DNA of 52,582 nt, taken from a virus. A program made the position numbers and the translations under genes. Shown here one piece after another: positions 16,282 to 23,340 of this stretch. Position 1 is the first letter of the stretch; each line of letters opens with the position of its first letter. Under the pieces are notes generated by a model. That model did no database searches, was not told where the DNA came from, and saw nothing but the letters and a program-made list of their open reading frames with translations. Location: IMG/VR virus record IMGVR_UViG_3300023284_000581, positions 1 to 52,582 of that record, one strand, 5' to 3'.

Positions 16282-16815
16282 ATGATTGATCGAATACAAA
16301 ATGGCCAAAGATTGCAAGGCGGCCTAGACGGCAACCTGAACAATGCCGCACGTGTGATGAACCCGATCATTTCGCAGCTTGATAGCTCTGCCTTGGACTT
16401 GGTGCGGCAAATCGTGGCTCTGATGTTCCCCTTTTCGGCCAAGATCACCGAATGGGAGGAGATTGACACCGATAGCAACCGTTGGAAGTACGCATGGGAA
16501 GAAGTAGCCAGAACTTCGGCTGATGCCTTCACCAATTCATCGGACCTAAAGAGATCGGGCACCCTTACCACCGACTACGCGCTCAACACGATTGAGGCCG
16601 TCAATGACGGAACCGGTGTACACGGCAATAGTGTGGACATCGACGGCGCAGACTATCCGGCCGGTTTCGAGCAGAAGCCAGTAGGCGCGGGCAGCGGCGG
16701 AACGCCTGATAAGGAAGTGGTTGTGATTATGAGCCCGATTGTCGGGTCGGACGGCAATATTAGTTTCCAATTCCAATACGAGAATGCAGACGATGGAACT
16801 TGTGAGGCGCCTTAA
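16282..16815 (+). CDS. Tail-module protein of unknown type
   Basis: A 177-residue protein. The N-terminal helices (ALDLVRQIVALMFPFSAKIT) are followed by a Thr/Asn/Gly-rich, acidic part ending in a strand (ISFQFQYENADDGTC). Overlaps the Cys-rich gene by one base. Unknown; likely virion-associated. Confidence 0.5.
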   Translation: MIDRIQNGQRLQGGLDGNLNNAARVMNPIISQLDSSALDLVRQIVALMFPFSAKITEWEEIDTDSNRWKYAWEEVARTSADAFTNSSDLKRSGTLTTDYALNTIEAVNDGTGVHGNSVDIDGADYPAGFEQKPVGAGSGGTPDKEVVVIMSPIVGSDGNISFQFQYENADDGTCEAP

Positions 16816-17225
16816 TGTCATGGCGACACGGATCATGCGAATGCTGCGCAAACTGCCCAAGCGATTGCACGGCTTGCCCGTCAATCAGCGCCACGATCAC
16901 CGGCGGGACCGGATGTTGCTGCTCATCGGTCAATGTCGCCAGCCAGGCGCTTACCCGTATTGGCTGTACATGGTCGGCATCGTATTTCGGTGTGGATACC
17001 GGCATTGCAACCATCGACATCACTTGCGATGGAGTCACCAATGAATGGGTCTATACGGTCACGATCACCAGCCACGATGTTTGTGGCGGAGCCTGCAACG
17101 CCGACCAGGAAGTATGGGAAGGCCGCCAGCCCGCCAGTGCGTGCCCGGAAACAACGAGTCTTTCGCTTACTCACCAGTCGGGATCTGATTGCTCGGCACA
17201 AACTTTAACCCTAACGGTCGCATGA
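16815..17225 (+). CDS. Extremely Cys-rich tail-module protein
   Basis: This 136-residue protein has about eighteen Cys. They are clustered in CECCANCPSDCTAC and GCCC near the N-terminus, with single or paired Cys later (TCDG, CGGAC). The rest is Thr/Ser-rich beta sequence. No signal peptide. The pattern suggests either metal clusters or dense disulfides formed after virion release. Unknown family, but small Cys-rich proteins beside tail genes occur in environmental phages. Its stop lies within the next start (ATGA). Confidence 0.55.
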   Translation: MSWRHGSCECCANCPSDCTACPSISATITGGTGCCCSSVNVASQALTRIGCTWSASYFGVDTGIATIDITCDGVTNEWVYTVTITSHDVCGGACNADQEVWEGRQPASACPETTSLSLTHQSGSDCSAQTLTLTVA

Positions 17226-17467
17226 TGATTATGGAACTGCAAAAAGCAAAAGACAAGCCATTGGGTAGTTGTGGCGCCCGAATACTTGGCAAGGCGCACA
17301 AGTCGGGCGATAGGCAGTTTTATTGGTTTGAATATGTCAGTTGGAATGGCGAGCAGGCTGTAGCCGCTAGCCAAAGGGATACGGCGTATAGCTTCGATGG
17401 AGGGATAGTAACCGAGGGCCAAATCGTTTACATGCACAACATCGGAGAGTTTCATTTCCACACATGA
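17222..17467 (+). CDS. Small hypothetical protein
   Basis: An 81-residue protein starting in the ATGATG that overlaps the Cys-rich gene's stop. Beta-rich (RQFYWFEYVSWNGEQAVAAS) with a His-rich end (GEFHFHT). Unknown. It overlaps the next gene by four bases. Confidence 0.5.
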   Translation: MMIMELQKAKDKPLGSCGARILGKAHKSGDRQFYWFEYVSWNGEQAVAASQRDTAYSFDGGIVTEGQIVYMHNIGEFHFHT

Positions 17468-18144
17468 ACATCATCGCCACAATTTGTAATCGACGTCCCG
17501 ACCTGTTGGAAATACAGGCGCGGCTTTGTATCAAGTTATGTACCGATCAATTCACTTTTGTTGTGGGGGTCGCCAAGCGGTTTGATGTGGGCGATCTATC
17601 ACAATGGTCAGATATTCGGCACGATTTGGAAAGCCGCGAATACAGCGAAAACGTGTTTGAGTTGGCCGATCACATCGATCGGATGAATCCAAGTGCGGCT
17701 ATCTATCTTGAAGAAGATGTATTGCCCATTGGGGCGTTCAGCTTTGATATGTATGCGCCTGTGGCTCGGCATTTTCAGGGCCAACCTGTCTACACGATGC
17801 GTAAGTGGTGTGGTAATTATCCACCTGAAAATCATTGGGACGAAATCGACGCCGAATATGCCGAGGCCAATCTGCTGATGGGCGAACTGCTTGATGGCGG
17901 TCGGTTCTATCACCTCGACAAATCGAGCCACATCCTGCCCCGATGGTTTCAGGATGAGAAATGGGCGCGTGTCAAAGCGATAGCGGACGCGCACGGCGTT
18001 CCAATGCCCGCCAAATCGTGGGCGCGGATCGAACGGGAGCAAACATCGGAAGAAATAGCACGCCATGAGGCGGCGGTGGAAGCGGCTTACGGAGGGAATT
18101 TACCGGAAATACAAGTAGGTAGCTGCAAAGGATGCGGCAACTAG
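17464..18144 (+). CDS. Putative glycosyltransferase-like protein
   Basis: This 226-residue protein opens with MNIIATICNRRPDLLEIQAR, a GT-A style first strand and helix. It carries MNPSAAIYLEEDVLPIGAFS, where EED could play the DxD nucleotide-sugar and metal role. A Cys pair ends the protein (SCKGCGN). Placed in the tail block, it may glycosylate a fibre. No database comparison was possible. The GT assignment rests on this motif order and remains tentative. Confidence 0.42.
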   Translation: MNIIATICNRRPDLLEIQARLCIKLCTDQFTFVVGVAKRFDVGDLSQWSDIRHDLESREYSENVFELADHIDRMNPSAAIYLEEDVLPIGAFSFDMYAPVARHFQGQPVYTMRKWCGNYPPENHWDEIDAEYAEANLLMGELLDGGRFYHLDKSSHILPRWFQDEKWARVKAIADAHGVPMPAKSWARIEREQTSEEIARHEAAVEAAYGGNLPEIQVGSCKGCGN

Positions 18145-18154
18145 GAGATAGATT

Positions 18155-19369
18155 ATGCCTTTCGACTTTGTATGGAATGGAACGGGTGACGCCGTTAATG
18201 GCGATGTTAAAAAGGCCAAGAACTGGGACGGCATCAGCATCGTCAATGCAACCTATCGGTGGGTAGCTAGTGCGTCTGGTACTAATGAGTTTTTCGTTGA
18301 GTTAGCCGGCGGCGGGGATCCGGGCATCTCCGAGCAACCCGACTTTGTGCAGGAACTAGACCCGGTAGACGGGCAAACCTACACCGACATGCCAGAGGGC
18401 ACACTGGGGGCCCTCGCGGTTGGTGAGTTTGATTATGGCGATAACGATACGCTGGGGTTCTCTACTGTCTATGTTCGATTGACCGACACGGCTACGCCGG
18501 ACCCCGACAATCAGAACGTCGATCACGTCCAATTCCTTGACGTGCCCTATGCCTCGCAAAACTGGGACGCAGGTAACGGCTCGCAAGCCATGAGCACCAA
18601 TCTGCAGGCGCTGACGGCCCTGACCTTTGTGGATGTGTCAATCGCCCAGGATTTCGCCGGGGCCATTGGATTGCTAAACGAACCTCTACGGTTCAAGGTT
18701 TCGGGCGTCCTGACCATCGGCTATCTCAAAACGGACGGCACCACGCCCACCGGATCCGGCCGTCTGCACATGGACATCCAGGACTCCAATTGCACGGTTA
18801 AGATTGAGCGGTCATCTGTCTCGCCAACAGATTCAGGATTCAACCCGATCCGGTTACTGGTCAGAAATTCATCGACCAAGATTTACCAGCGCGGCGGTTC
18901 GGCTTCTTACGGCGTGAATCCCGGCGACATCTTTACCGCAAGCCTTCTAAGCGTAAGCGGTGACATTGAGGCGGCGTTTGCGCGCGTCGGTTATCCGGGT
19001 GGCCAGGCCAATATCACGATCACTGATACCGATGCATGGGCCAATGGCGAGATCGTGGCCTACGACGGGCCCAGCGGCACACTCAACATCTTCGAGGGAA
19101 TCTATCGACTGTTAGGCCAAGGCGTGTTTGGCACCGCCAACATCCGCGAGACCGGCTTGTTTGAATTGTCGTCAACAGGCAATCACAGCAGCGCCACAAT
19201 AAACATTCATGACGCTACGCTCGATACCTTCGGCCTGGACGATCAGCCTATCACGATTGGCACCATCGACCTGAAGTCGTCGGGTGCCATCTTTAGAGAA
19301 TCCAAGAGTATTACCGTTACCACGCTGACCCGAAGCTACACGGGCAAGCGCGAGGTTTCGGTATCGTAA
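18155..19369 (+). CDS. Putative tail fibre / receptor-binding protein
   Basis: A 404-residue protein opening WNGTGDAVNGDVKKAKNWDG, then repeated beta-strand blocks rich in Thr, Ser and Gly, including a later region (ANITITDTDAWANGEIVAYD, ATINIHDATLDTFG) typical of beta-helix fibres. It is the last large gene before the lysis and terminator region, the usual place of host-recognition fibres. No catalytic site seen. Confidence 0.58.
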   Translation: MPFDFVWNGTGDAVNGDVKKAKNWDGISIVNATYRWVASASGTNEFFVELAGGGDPGISEQPDFVQELDPVDGQTYTDMPEGTLGALAVGEFDYGDNDTLGFSTVYVRLTDTATPDPDNQNVDHVQFLDVPYASQNWDAGNGSQAMSTNLQALTALTFVDVSIAQDFAGAIGLLNEPLRFKVSGVLTIGYLKTDGTTPTGSGRLHMDIQDSNCTVKIERSSVSPTDSGFNPIRLLVRNSSTKIYQRGGSASYGVNPGDIFTASLLSVSGDIEAAFARVGYPGGQANITITDTDAWANGEIVAYDGPSGTLNIFEGIYRLLGQGVFGTANIRETGLFELSSTGNHSSATINIHDATLDTFGLDDQPITIGTIDLKSSGAIFRESKSITVTTLTRSYTGKREVSVS

Positions 19370-19413
19370 TTTGTGACTCGGAAAATGGACGCATTTAACG
19401 AGAGGTTTTTAGT

Positions 19414-19614
19414 ATGTCCGATCAAGATCAACTTGACAGGATGGAAAGGCAACTTACATCTATCCATAAATACATCAACGGCCATAACGGCGCCCCCGGA
19501 CTAAAGGTGCGCGTCGATAGACTGGAGCGATTCCAGGCCACCGCATCTAAGTTGATTTGGCTAATTATCGTTGTGGGCATCACCAATATCGCGGTGTTGA
19601 TCCTGACGCGATAG
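19414..19614 (+). CDS. XhlA-like membrane protein (holin partner)
   Basis: A 66-residue protein: an amphipathic helix (DRMERQLTSIHKYI), a charged linker (VRVDRLERFQATASK) and a C-terminal membrane helix (LIWLIIVVGITNIAVLI). This matches the XhlA/hemolysin-type small lysis protein. GAGAGG site. It ends the late operon directly before a strong terminator. Confidence 0.68.
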   Translation: MSDQDQLDRMERQLTSIHKYINGHNGAPGLKVRVDRLERFQATASKLIWLIIVVGITNIAVLILTR

Positions 19615-19632
19615 CCCGTTTTCTCCCCTCCG

Positions 19633-19669
19633 GGAGTCGTTTGCCACGACCGGCAAACGGCTCCTTTTT
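19633..19669 (+). terminator. Strong intrinsic terminator of the late operon
   Basis: A 13-bp stem (GGAGTCGTTTGCC with GGCAAACGGCTCC, one G-U pair) closes a 6-nt loop and is followed by five T. It stands 18 nt after the last late gene. Confidence 0.92.
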
Positions 19670-19677
19670 GCTATAAT
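19669..19677 (+). promoter_or_regulatory. Extended -10 TGC-TATAAT
   Basis: It matches the extended -10 form, with no -35. Its transcript would run at once into the second hairpin, so it may be fortuitous or give only short RNAs. Confidence 0.25.
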
Positions 19678-19706
19678 AGCCCTATCCGCCGATAGGCGGG
19701 GCTTTT
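19678..19706 (+). terminator. Second, tandem terminator-like hairpin
   Basis: CCGCC-GATA-GGCGG is extended by AGCC/GGCT after a four-base bulge and followed by TTTTA. Together with the hairpin just upstream it insulates the late operon. Confidence 0.6.
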
Positions 19707-19750
19707 ATATGCGCCCCTTGTCATCCCAGTCCAAATCCGCCACAATGCCA

Positions 19751-19835
19751 GTGTTACACCCTTCAACTTGAATATCTGAACGGCCGTGCTCCGCCGGTGA
19801 CTTTTCTTCGGAAGGGTGTAACACATCGGCGGAGC
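19751..19835 (+). other. Interleaved inverted repeats (a-b-a'-b'), pseudoknot or operator element
   Basis: Arm a, GTGTTACACCCTTC (19751-19764), pairs perfectly with a' (19811-19824). Arm b, GCTCCGCCG (19788-19796), pairs perfectly with b' (19827-19835). The order a-b-a'-b' describes an RNA pseudoknot or two mutually exclusive hairpins. It ends 21 nt before the start of the next small gene. The core GTTACACC also occurs in the operator region at 22,294, so a DNA-binding role for a/a' is an alternative. Confidence 0.7.
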
Positions 19836-19856
19836 CATTGCGCATTGAGGGGCGTG

Positions 19857-20087
19857 ATGGATAAGCAAGAGGCTGAAATTAGGCGAATCAAGCGCAAGCT
19901 CGCTCCTGTTAAAGCGTGTCTCGATGAAGCGCTCAGGGGCCTGCCTGTCGGTACGGCGGTTGTTGAAGGTGAGCATTATCGATACTTCATTGTCCGCAAG
20001 GATCTGAAAGACTTTTACGGTACGCCGTTGGCCGACGCGCTCCGTATCCAATTGCTGGCGATGCGCGACGACTTGGCGGGAAAATAG
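19857..20087 (+). CDS. Small hypothetical protein behind a structured leader
   Basis: A 76-residue soluble protein: basic helix IRRIKRKLAPVKACLDEALR, then beta strands (VVEGEHYRYFIVRK) and a helix (PLADALRIQLLAMRDDL). A GAGGGG site precedes ATG 19857. A GTG 20 codons upstream would place arms a' and b' inside the gene. Unknown family. Its stop codon touches the three-way-junction element. Confidence 0.6.
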   Translation: MDKQEAEIRRIKRKLAPVKACLDEALRGLPVGTAVVEGEHYRYFIVRKDLKDFYGTPLADALRIQLLAMRDDLAGK

Positions 20088-20168
20088 GCAGCCCACTGAA
20101 CAGCCGCGGCTACTGTCGCGGCAACCCAAGCAGGACGTCCCCTGCAAAGGTTTTGTTCATGGGCTGCC
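20087..20168. ncRNA. Three-way-junction element between convergent genes
   Basis: P1 pairs 20087-20102 with 20154-20168: 15 bp with one bulged C at 20096. Inside it are P2 (GCCGCG/CGCGGC, 20103-20108 with 20117-20122) and P3 (GCAGG/CCTGC, 20130-20134 with 20141-20145). P2 abuts P1. The element exactly fills the space between the + stop and the minus stop. It could be a processed RNA, an unusual two-way terminator (T-rich on both sides) or a small mobile element with 15-bp terminal inverted repeats. Confidence 0.55.
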
Positions 20169-20906
20169 TTATTTCTTATGGGCTATTTTGATGATTTTAC
20201 AATCAACAAGGGATATGGAGTACGCCCGCCACCTGTCGCCTATTCGATGATTTACCTTTTTTATCGTACCTTCAAGAATAATTAAATCACCTTTTTTGAC
20301 ATTGGCTAATTGATCAATGTATTTGGTTGAGATCAAGCATTCAAGATCGCAGTGAATTCCTCTTCCTGAAATACTCAGAGATGGTGGCTTGCTGAATGCC
20401 GGCCAATTTGCTTTAAGTGGATTGCCTTTCAGGTAAAAGCCTTTTCCGATCACCCCTCGACTATTGACTTTCGATGCACCCCCTTTTGTATGGAACGTGA
20501 CTCTAATCGCTTTGCCTATCGACTTCATCTTTTTTTCTTGTGAATCGATCCGGTCTTGATAAATATCATTGGGGCTTTGGCCTACAGGTGGCAATACGCC
20601 AGTGGGAAAGGCCTTTGCCAATGCTTCAAACGATGGGATAATGCCCTCTTTCAGGGGTGCGGGAATCGGTTGCTTGCCGCCTCCCAGCGCCTTCACCTGC
20701 GCCACCAGCTTGGCCACCTGCGCCCGCAGCCGCGCGTTCTCAGCCTTGAGCTTAGCCAGTTCGCCCTTGGTGTCCTTGGTCTTGCCCTTATTGAGGATCG
20801 CCTGCGCCGCCCTTTGCCGCGCGGCCCGCGCCTCGACTTCGGCGGGGGTGTCGGCCAGGGTGGCGGTGGCGAGGATCATTCCTATTAGAATTGCCCGGGT
20901 AATCAT
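20169..20906 (-). CDS. Secreted coiled-coil / OB-fold-like protein
   Basis: A 245-residue protein with a signal peptide (ITRAILIGMILATATLADTP). An Ala/Lys/Leu coiled coil follows (KLKAENARLRAQVAKLVAQV at about 52-71). A C-terminal domain follows, with VKKGDLIILEGTIKKVNHRI and a strand set like an OB-fold (tRNA_anti-like) domain. Minus strand, in the control region, so probably a lysogeny-expressed moron acting in the periplasm or outside the cell. Substrate unknown. Confidence 0.6.
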   Translation of the reverse strand: MITRAILIGMILATATLADTPAEVEARAARQRAAQAILNKGKTKDTKGELAKLKAENARLRAQVAKLVAQVKALGGGKQPIPAPLKEGIIPSFEALAKAFPTGVLPPVGQSPNDIYQDRIDSQEKKMKSIGKAIRVTFHTKGGASKVNSRGVIGKGFYLKGNPLKANWPAFSKPPSLSISGRGIHCDLECLISTKYIDQLANVKKGDLIILEGTIKKVNHRIGDRWRAYSISLVDCKIIKIAHKK

Positions 20907-20950
20907 GGTGAACTTACCTTTCTTCCCACGCTGTTTTAATCATATGCAGA

Positions 20951-21568
20951 CTATTTCAATCGGCTCACCAACATCATGCTTTTCCATAACCACACGCACC
21001 GACCCAGCCCACGAAACCCCACCACGTTAAAACCCTCTTTATTGAGCAGGGTTGTTAGCGATCGCTTCGACCAGAACTTAATATGTCCGCCGTCCCACGC
21101 GCTGTGATGAAAATCCCACCCGCCCGCCAGCGCGATAGCCAGGTTCTTTAGGTAGCCGTGGTATGGCGTCGTCAGGATCAGGTGACCTGATGGCCGCAGC
21201 GCCGCAGCGGCAAATTCCAGGAGCTTGCCCGGGTAATACAGGTGCTCAATCACTTCGCACGATATAACGGCGTCAAAGGTTTTACCCTCCAGCACATCAG
21301 GTGAGTCATAAACACTGCACTGGATAAACCGTGCATCGGGTACAAACTTCGTAGCCTTTTCGGTTCCCTTTTTATCGGTGTCACAGCCGGTTACCTGGAA
21401 CCCCGCATCGGCAAGATGCTTGGTCAGCAGCCCATTACCGCAGCCAAGATCCAATATGGTGGACGCGCCGATCTTTTGACACGCATCCACCAATGGACCA
21501 GCCAGGTACGATTCCGAGTAGCTGGGCACATCACCCCAGTTAAAATCGTCAATGACCATTTCAGTCAT
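20951..21568 (-). CDS. SAM-dependent methyltransferase, class I
   Basis: A 205-residue enzyme with motif I ILDLGCGNGLLTKHLADAGF, acidic strand-2 end VTGCDTDKKG, FDAVISCEVIEHLYYPGKLL and GHLILTTPYHGYLKN. This is the Methyltransf_23/UbiG-like group acting on small molecules or glycans rather than DNA. AAGGGGG precedes ATG 21568; the longer form starting at 21601 has no site. Minus strand, upstream of the secreted protein with a 44-nt gap, so likely co-transcribed. Confidence 0.8.
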   Translation of the reverse strand: MTEMVIDDFNWGDVPSYSESYLAGPLVDACQKIGASTILDLGCGNGLLTKHLADAGFQVTGCDTDKKGTEKATKFVPDARFIQCSVYDSPDVLEGKTFDAVISCEVIEHLYYPGKLLEFAAAALRPSGHLILTTPYHGYLKNLAIALAGGWDFHHSAWDGGHIKFWSKRSLTTLLNKEGFNVVGFRGLGRCVWLWKSMMLVSRLK

Positions 21569-21582
21569 CTCGGCCCCCTTAC

Positions 21583-21591
21583 TTATCCACA
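21583..21591 (+). promoter_or_regulatory. Consensus DnaA box TTATCCACA
   Basis: An exact 9-mer match to the DnaA box, just upstream of the methyltransferase start. Two more exact copies stand before the integrase. Confidence 0.5.
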
Positions 21592-21658
21592 AAAAGTCCA
21601 CAACCTCTTAAATCCAATTGCCGTCACAATTTGGCGCACACTTGAGTTATCGACAGCT

Positions 21659-21667
21659 TGTTATAAT
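21659..21667 (+). promoter_or_regulatory. Extended -10 promoter TGT-TATAAT
   Basis: A perfect TATAAT preceded by TGT, about 53 nt upstream of the next + start codon. No clear -35. It likely drives the small gene that follows. Confidence 0.5.
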
Positions 21668-21719
21668 ATTCGTGGCCATACCGGGACGGCCACCATTTCC
21701 AATCCGGTGGAGACAACTC

Positions 21720-21947
21720 ATGCGTGATACTTACCCCGTTGTACTCGTGCCCAATCCCCAGCCAGACGACCAAGGCCAACCCTTTTGCGTCATTCGGGAC
21801 CACGACGCCGAAACGATTTGGGTCTGGCGCGATGCGCCACCTGACCGCGTTCGCCAGGGGTTTGAGGCGATTGGGGTCAACTGCCCCTGGGCGGTCGTTT
21901 CGGAGTTCCAATCGTACTTCCAGTACCAACCTCCTGGGGTGGTTTAG
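21720..21947 (+). CDS. Small hypothetical protein
   Basis: A 75-residue protein with GGTGGAG before the ATG. The compact sequence DAETIWVWRDAPPDRVRQGF, with paired Trp, suggests a small folded domain. It overlaps the 3' end of the minus-strand gene by 71 nt, tail to tail. Unknown family. Confidence 0.55.
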   Translation: MRDTYPVVLVPNPQPDDQGQPFCVIRDHDAETIWVWRDAPPDRVRQGFEAIGVNCPWAVVSEFQSYFQYQPPGVV

Positions 21948-22173
21948 GCTTTTTCCCCGCTGCCAAACGCTCTAAAAGCATCTTTGCATACCAGGGCTCC
22001 AGTGTTTCTGGCACGCCGCGCAATATCGCTGACTGCAATTCGTCTGGCTGTTGTTCAAACCAGGGCAATAGACGGTCAAGGACGTATTGCTCCGACTGAT
22101 CAAACTTGTCCTTTATCCGCTTCACTGTCGCTAAGGACAGACTCGAAGCCGGAATACTTGTACGTTTAGCCAT
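21877..22173 (-). CDS. Hypothetical protein divergent from the RHH regulator
   Basis: A 98-residue helical protein (LATVKRIKDKFDQSEQYVLD, DELQSAILRGVPETLEPWYA) with a basic, Pro-rich tail. GGGAG precedes the ATG. Divergent from a regulator across an operator-filled gap, it is probably lysogenic or immediate-early. Unknown family. Readings starting at 22257 lack a ribosome site. Confidence 0.55.
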   Translation of the reverse strand: MAKRTSIPASSLSLATVKRIKDKFDQSEQYVLDRLLPWFEQQPDELQSAILRGVPETLEPWYAKMLLERLAAGKKPKPPQEVGTGSTIGTPKRPPRGS

Positions 22174-22239
22174 TTCTCGCTCCCACCAAGCGAATGTATA
22201 AAAAAATATACAGAATGCAACCCCTTTATATAGATAGGG

Positions 22240-22299
22240 TTGTGTAATTCTATACACAAATTGTGTACAGAACTGCTTGCATTGTGTAATAAGTTACAC
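22240..22299. promoter_or_regulatory. Operator array of TTGTGTA half-sites
   Basis: Half-sites TTGTGTA/TACACAA occur at 22240, 22253 (inverted), 22261 and 22282. They form a perfect 20-bp palindrome (22240-22259) and an overlapping 15-bp one (22253-22267). GTGTAA-TAAG-TTACAC (22284-22299) lies between the -35 and -10 of the regulator promoter. This layout fits cooperative binding by a ribbon-helix-helix dimer that represses itself. Confidence 0.68.
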
Positions 22300-22305
22300 C
22301 ATAAT
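22277..22305 (+). promoter_or_regulatory. Leaderless promoter of the RHH gene
   Basis: TTGCAT, a 17-bp spacer and CATAAT, with exactly 6 nt to the ATG. Transcription would begin at the start codon. The spacer holds an operator palindrome. Confidence 0.62.
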
Positions 22306-22311
22306 GCGGTC

Positions 22312-22689
22312 ATGGTTAACAGAACAACCGTTGCCGTATCTCGAGAGACGCACGACAAGCTCAAGCTGATCGCCGAGCGCGATAGCCGGACAATCAGCGG
22401 AGTAGTTGCTGTTCTTGTACGTGATGACCTGGCGGCCCACGCGAACGGCAAAGGTGTTGGCAATAGCAAAGCATCCCAGTCCTCCTTAAACGAAGAACCG
22501 GTCAGCCCAGACCGAGATATGTCGTCGGCTCCATCCGCGCCAACGGAAAGCGAGCCGGTCAACGGCGAGCGTGGCAGTGACCACGACGCCGACAGCGACA
22601 AAAGCGAATCATCCGTGATTGAAACAGCCGCCCACCAAGGCGGATCAGATACAGACCGCGGGCCCGAATCGGGTGGCGGTCGAACTTAG
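22312..22689 (+). CDS. Ribbon-helix-helix transcription regulator
   Basis: A 125-residue protein. Residues 1-45 fit the RHH fold: strand RTTVAVSRETHDKLKLIAER, then RTISGVVAVLVRDDL. The remainder is acidic, Ser/Asp/Glu-rich and probably disordered. As first gene of the early operon, overlapped by its own operator array, it is a candidate for the lysis-lysogeny or early-gene repressor. ATG 22312 has no Shine-Dalgarno and a -10 placed for leaderless mRNA. The reading from 22240 would run through the operators and is rejected. Confidence 0.75.
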   Translation: MVNRTTVAVSRETHDKLKLIAERDSRTISGVVAVLVRDDLAAHANGKGVGNSKASQSSLNEEPVSPDRDMSSAPSAPTESEPVNGERGSDHDADSDKSESSVIETAAHQGGSDTDRGPESGGGRT

Positions 22690-22700
22690 TTTGGAGGGAG

Positions 22701-22753
22701 GTTTGCGGCGTGATGTGTAGGAGCTGATCGCCGCGGCCTCCGGTTTAGAACCG
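22701..22753 (+). other. Structured leader between RHH gene and next gene
   Basis: Two small hairpins are visible: GCGGC..GAT with ATC..GCCGC (22705-22734) and CGGTT-TAG-AACCG (22741-22753). No T-run follows, so they are not clear terminators. They may modulate read-through. Confidence 0.3.
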
Positions 22754-22804
22754 TGTCCGCCTCAACTCTAACGAGCAAGGCGGGCCCAAGTCAAGGGGTT
22801 TGTC

Positions 22805-23161
22805 GTGGCCGAAACGAAAGAACAGCAAACAACGGCGCGGACGCAGGGGAAGTTGATTGCCATTCCACCTGATGAGGTATGGACCGCGTGGGTCATTCAA
22901 ACCACTGATGACGAGAAGCTGGCAGATGGCATTGAATCCGGCGATGAAGAAAAGGACGCGGCCAACGCCCATCACCTCGCCCACTGCTGGAATACGCACG
23001 ATGAACTGGTGGACGCACTTGGGATATTCGCCGACGGGGCGGAAATCGGCAAAGAGTGGAACGACAAGAAAGACGATGAACTGATCACCGTGGCGATGAC
23101 CGCGGGCGAATTGCGTCACATCCTCAAGCTGTACGCCGCCGCCCAGGAGCCAACGTCGTGA
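22805..23161 (+). CDS. Hypothetical early protein with HCWNTHDELVDAL motif
   Basis: A 118-residue protein starting at GTG after GGGG. AHHLAHCWNTHDELVDAL is shared, with changes, by the gene at 23804 (HLVYCWNAHEELVAAL). I associate this motif with small early phage proteins of unknown role. A C-terminal helix follows (AGELRHILKLYAAAQ). The stop overlaps the next start. Confidence 0.6.
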   Translation: MAETKEQQTTARTQGKLIAIPPDEVWTAWVIQTTDDEKLADGIESGDEEKDAANAHHLAHCWNTHDELVDALGIFADGAEIGKEWNDKKDDELITVAMTAGELRHILKLYAAAQEPTS

Positions 23162-23340
23162 ACCAAATCAATCCAATCGTCGCCAGCCCCCAAGAGACCA
23201 TCGCGGTCCGCGCGCTGAATCAGTACGACGATCACAACAAACTCGACGATCCCAAGCCCCAACTACCAAGCCCCCGAAATCCGGCTGGGTCGCATGACGA
23301 GCGCGGCCTGGCCGGTCTTTTAACAAGCGAGAGATCATGA
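23158..23340 (+). CDS. Small hypothetical protein
   Basis: A 60-residue, Pro/Asn-rich protein, GTG start in a GTGA overlap, and overlapping the following ATGA. Little structure is expected. Retained because of the tight coupling on both sides. Confidence 0.4.
   Translation: MNQINPIVASPQETIAVRALNQYDDHNKLDDPKPQLPSPRNPAGSHDERGLAGLLTSERS

Noticed and set aside
17816-17826. Near DnaA box TTATCCACC
   Set aside because: One mismatch, isolated and inside a coding region.
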